Part shown: positions 62,031 to 64,000 of the stretch, one piece after another
How the letters are laid out: every line of letters starts with the position of its first letter
Numbering within the stretch: position 1 is the first letter of the stretch
NCBI GenBank assembly: GCA_001644045.1
Contig: LUUF01000056.1
Coordinates: forward strand, 117,449 to 181,448
Direction of reading: 5' to 3'
Length of the DNA stretch: 64,000 bases
Source of the DNA: Methylomonas methanica
GTDB lineage: Bacteria > Pseudomonadota > Gammaproteobacteria > Methylococcales > Methylomonadaceae
The notes under the pieces: generated by a model
The model's database searches: none
Told to the model about the DNA's origin: nothing
The model's input: the letters and a program-made list of their open reading frames with translations, nothing else
Made by a program: the position numbers and the translations under genes

Positions 62031-62216
62031 ATGGCGATTGAACTTAACAGCCATGCGTTGAAGCAAGGCGACAATAAAGAAATTGCGCTGCAAATCGCTG
62101 CAATTTTGCAGGACATCCGCTTCGGTTCGGTCGAAGTTGTGATTCACGACGGCAGGATAGTTCAGATCGACAAGCGCGAGCGGTTCCGACTCGGTCAGCA
62201 AAAAGAGTCCGCGTAA
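62031..62216 (+). CDS. YezD-family (DUF2292) small protein
   Basis: A 61-residue cytoplasmic protein. The core QIAAILQDIRFGSVEVVIHD then GRIVQIDKRER is the YezD/DUF2292 domain, often found beside sulfate-uptake and assimilation genes. The ATG at 62031 has a near-perfect AGGAGG 5 bases upstream, so it is well translated. Function unknown. It is divergent from cysT and upstream of the porin. Confidence 0.85.
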   Translation: MAIELNSHALKQGDNKEIALQIAAILQDIRFGSVEVVIHDGRIVQIDKRERFRLGQQKESA

Positions 62217-62358
62217 CAATAACCAAGATCTATCTGGCGGATAGACGGCTCGCAGTTTTCTAACCGTCAGTGAAACACGGCCTATGGAAAGGCCGTGTGA
62301 ACGCAAGACTTGTTTTTTTAAGCAAGAAACCAAAACCCTAAAACCCCAAAATAACAAT

Positions 62359-63846
62359 ATGAAACGTCACTCATTGAATAAATTGTCGACAACGGGCGCC
62401 CTGGGCCTGTTGTTGGTGTGGTCAGGCTCGGTAGCCGCCGAGGATTATTATGTAAAAACCAAAGGTTATCGAGTCGAACCGGAGCCCGATCCACCCAGCT
62501 ACGTGCGCAATTTGAGCAAAACCCAGTTCGAGCAATTTCGTGACGTGAAATGGCTTGATGTCGGCTTGGATTTTCGGAGCCGCTACGAATACCGCGAGAA
62601 CGACTATCGGCCTACCGGTAGCCGCTTCAAAAACGATCCGGACAATATCTGGTTACTGAGAACCCGGGCTTATATCGGCATTCATGACATTCTCGATCCG
62701 TTCCGTTTCGTGGTAGAGGCGCAGGACTCGCGCAGCTATAACAGTTTGTATCCGAAAACCAATTCCGAGGTGAACGAATTTGACCTGATCCAAGGCTATG
62801 GCGAGTTGTATTTCGAAAACGCGTTGGGTCACAACCGGCCTTTGAGCATCAGGGCCGGTCGCCAGAGTCTGGAGTTGTTGGACAGACGCTTGATCGGTAA
62901 CAACCAGTTTCGCAACACCACCAATAACTTTGAAGGCTATCGGGTCCGCTTCGGTAAAAAGCAAAACAACTGGGATCTGGATACCTTTGCCTTGCAACCG
63001 GTGGATCGGATCATGAACGAATTCGACCAGCCCGACGAAGACACCTGGGTTTACGGTGCGGTATTGAGTATTAAGCAATGGTCGGAATTTATCACTATCC
63101 AGCCTTATTTCTTGGGACGCAAAGTGGATGGTGATCCTTACAATGCTGTAAGCGCCAGCCGCAAGGCCGATATGGACATTTACGCGCCAGGTTTGCGGGT
63201 TTACGGTGTGATACCCGATACCGGTTTTGACTACGACACCGATATCAACAAACAGTTTGGCCGTTTTGGCAAATTATCGACCACGGGGCCAAGAACGGAA
63301 ACATTGCAACAGCATGATGCAATCGCCTACTCGTTGGAGTTGGGTTACACCTTCGACCACGACTGGAAACCCAGAGCCAGCGCTTATTACGGTTACGGCT
63401 CAGGCGACAAAAGCTCTCGGGACAACAGCAATCAGCGTTTCGATGCGTTTTACGGCTTCAACCAGCCTTGGTCGCGCAACGATTATTTCTCCTGGGACAA
63501 CATTCACGCGCCCAAGGTGCGCCTGGAGTTTACGCCTTATAAAGATGTGCAGATCGATACCGGCTATAACGCCTACTGGATGTCCAGCGATGGCGGCGGT
63601 TGGAATCGTGCCGGTTTAACAGGGGCGAATGGCAAAACCTTCCTGGGTCATGAGTTCGATATTCGTCTGCGACACAAGTTGAATCCTTACGTCGATTGGA
63701 GCTTGAGTTACGCACGCTTCACGCCGGGCGACTATACCACGTCTCAAGCAACGCCGACCGGGCCTTTCACTACCGAGCCCAGCAACTTCTTCTTCTTTGA
63801 AGTATCGCTGAATGCCTTTGGTGACGGCAAGCCGACCTATAAGTAA
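62359..63846 (+). CDS. Alginate-export-type outer-membrane porin
   Basis: A 495-residue beta-barrel protein with a signal peptide (ending SVAAED). The mature part has WLDVGLDFRSRYEYRENDYR, WLLRTRAYIGIHDILDPFRF, GRQSLELLDRRLIGNNQFRN then TTNNFEG, and a C-terminus in FFFFEVSLNAF; this pattern fits the alginate export (AlgE-like) porin family. In this setting it might admit sulfur compounds rather than export alginate. Start ATG 62359 gives the signal peptide; the ribosome site is weak. Confidence 0.8.
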   Translation: MKRHSLNKLSTTGALGLLLVWSGSVAAEDYYVKTKGYRVEPEPDPPSYVRNLSKTQFEQFRDVKWLDVGLDFRSRYEYRENDYRPTGSRFKNDPDNIWLLRTRAYIGIHDILDPFRFVVEAQDSRSYNSLYPKTNSEVNEFDLIQGYGELYFENALGHNRPLSIRAGRQSLELLDRRLIGNNQFRNTTNNFEGYRVRFGKKQNNWDLDTFALQPVDRIMNEFDQPDEDTWVYGAVLSIKQWSEFITIQPYFLGRKVDGDPYNAVSASRKADMDIYAPGLRVYGVIPDTGFDYDTDINKQFGRFGKLSTTGPRTETLQQHDAIAYSLELGYTFDHDWKPRASAYYGYGSGDKSSRDNSNQRFDAFYGFNQPWSRNDYFSWDNIHAPKVRLEFTPYKDVQIDTGYNAYWMSSDGGGWNRAGLTGANGKTFLGHEFDIRLRHKLNPYVDWSLSYARFTPGDYTTSQATPTGPFTTEPSNFFFFEVSLNAFGDGKPTYK

Positions 63847-63891
63847 GCGTTCCCGGCGGGCTTGTGAGCCACCATTAGCTGTAACCGCAAC

Positions 63892-63909
63892 GGGGGAATG
63901 GATTCCCCC
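63892..63909 (+). terminator. Hairpin after the porin gene
   Basis: Arms GGGGGAAT and ATTCCCCC around two bases, 45 bases past the porin stop, followed by a short A-run but no T-run. Weak as a terminator. Confidence 0.35.
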
Positions 63910-64000
63910 AAAACAGCCGATACCTGTTGCCGATAAGTGACAGGTGTCGGTTTTGCGCAGCCAACGCCCCGTGGTCAACCAAAAACCCAGCTTGCCGCAA

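Overview
The window looks like a gammaproteobacterial chromosome carrying a large conjugative element. The SXT/R391-like transfer genes, FlhDC-type activators, CysB/CysTWA and an alginate-export-type porin all point that way. A methanotroph-like Methylococcales host is a guess from overall flavour, not proven. Base composition falls into blocks: about 1-5,900 is clearly GC-rich, about 6,400-51,300 is lower, and the sequence right of 51,500 is intermediate and looks like core chromosome.

Left part (1-26,823), mostly metal and efflux cargo. First comes a tripartite ABC exporter operon on the minus strand (outer-membrane factor, HlyD adaptor, RbbA-type double-ATPase/permease, second permease cut by the window edge). 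Its upstream TetR regulator survives only as a 43-codon tail at the GC boundary. Next is a plus-strand mercury-uptake cluster merR-merT-merP plus a CopZ-like cysteine-rich protein, with a textbook 19-bp-spacer MerR promoter but no mercuric reductase. Then a HigBA toxin-antitoxin pair whose toxin has an early stop codon, a lipoprotein / P2-type ATPase / HD-GYP operon between two related small lipoprotein genes (one frameshifted), and a CusCBA-type heavy-metal RND pump. After these lie a TonB receptor next to a HupE-like permease with a long C-terminal extension, and a TauE/SafE transporter.

Middle part (27,022-51,287), an SXT-like integrative conjugative element. It has traI (MobH relaxase), traD and a DUF4400 gene on the minus strand. 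On the plus strand are a TrfA-type replication initiator followed by eight iterons, an AT-rich stretch and a perfect DnaA box. A MobI-like gene with an oriT-like cluster of inverted repeats and traF-traH-traG follow. The central pilus genes (traL to traN) are missing from the window. Three near-identical 32-bp palindromes stand in front of the tra transcription units. Cargo after traG is a secreted HET-C-like protein plus zinc-peptidase pair and an ABC-three-component (ABC-3C) conflict system. The right end has slt, flhD-like and flhC-like genes (SetD/SetC counterparts), a Fic protein with a changed active site, and a truncated 3' tRNA-Pro that marks the integration junction.

Right part (51,496-64,000), chromosomal sulfur metabolism. 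An operon reads cysK - epsC (serine acetyltransferase) - family 2A encapsulin shell - cysteine desulfurase with a 140-residue low-complexity cargo extension. It is followed by a CysB-like regulator, the sulfate/thiosulfate permease cysT-cysW-cysA, a YezD-family small protein and an outer-membrane porin. Together these suggest sulfate import, cysteine synthesis, and delivery of cysteine sulfur into a protein nanocompartment. This encapsulin system is the most striking biology in the window; its family is known, but the tight coupling with cysK/epsC and the sulfate permease is worth study.
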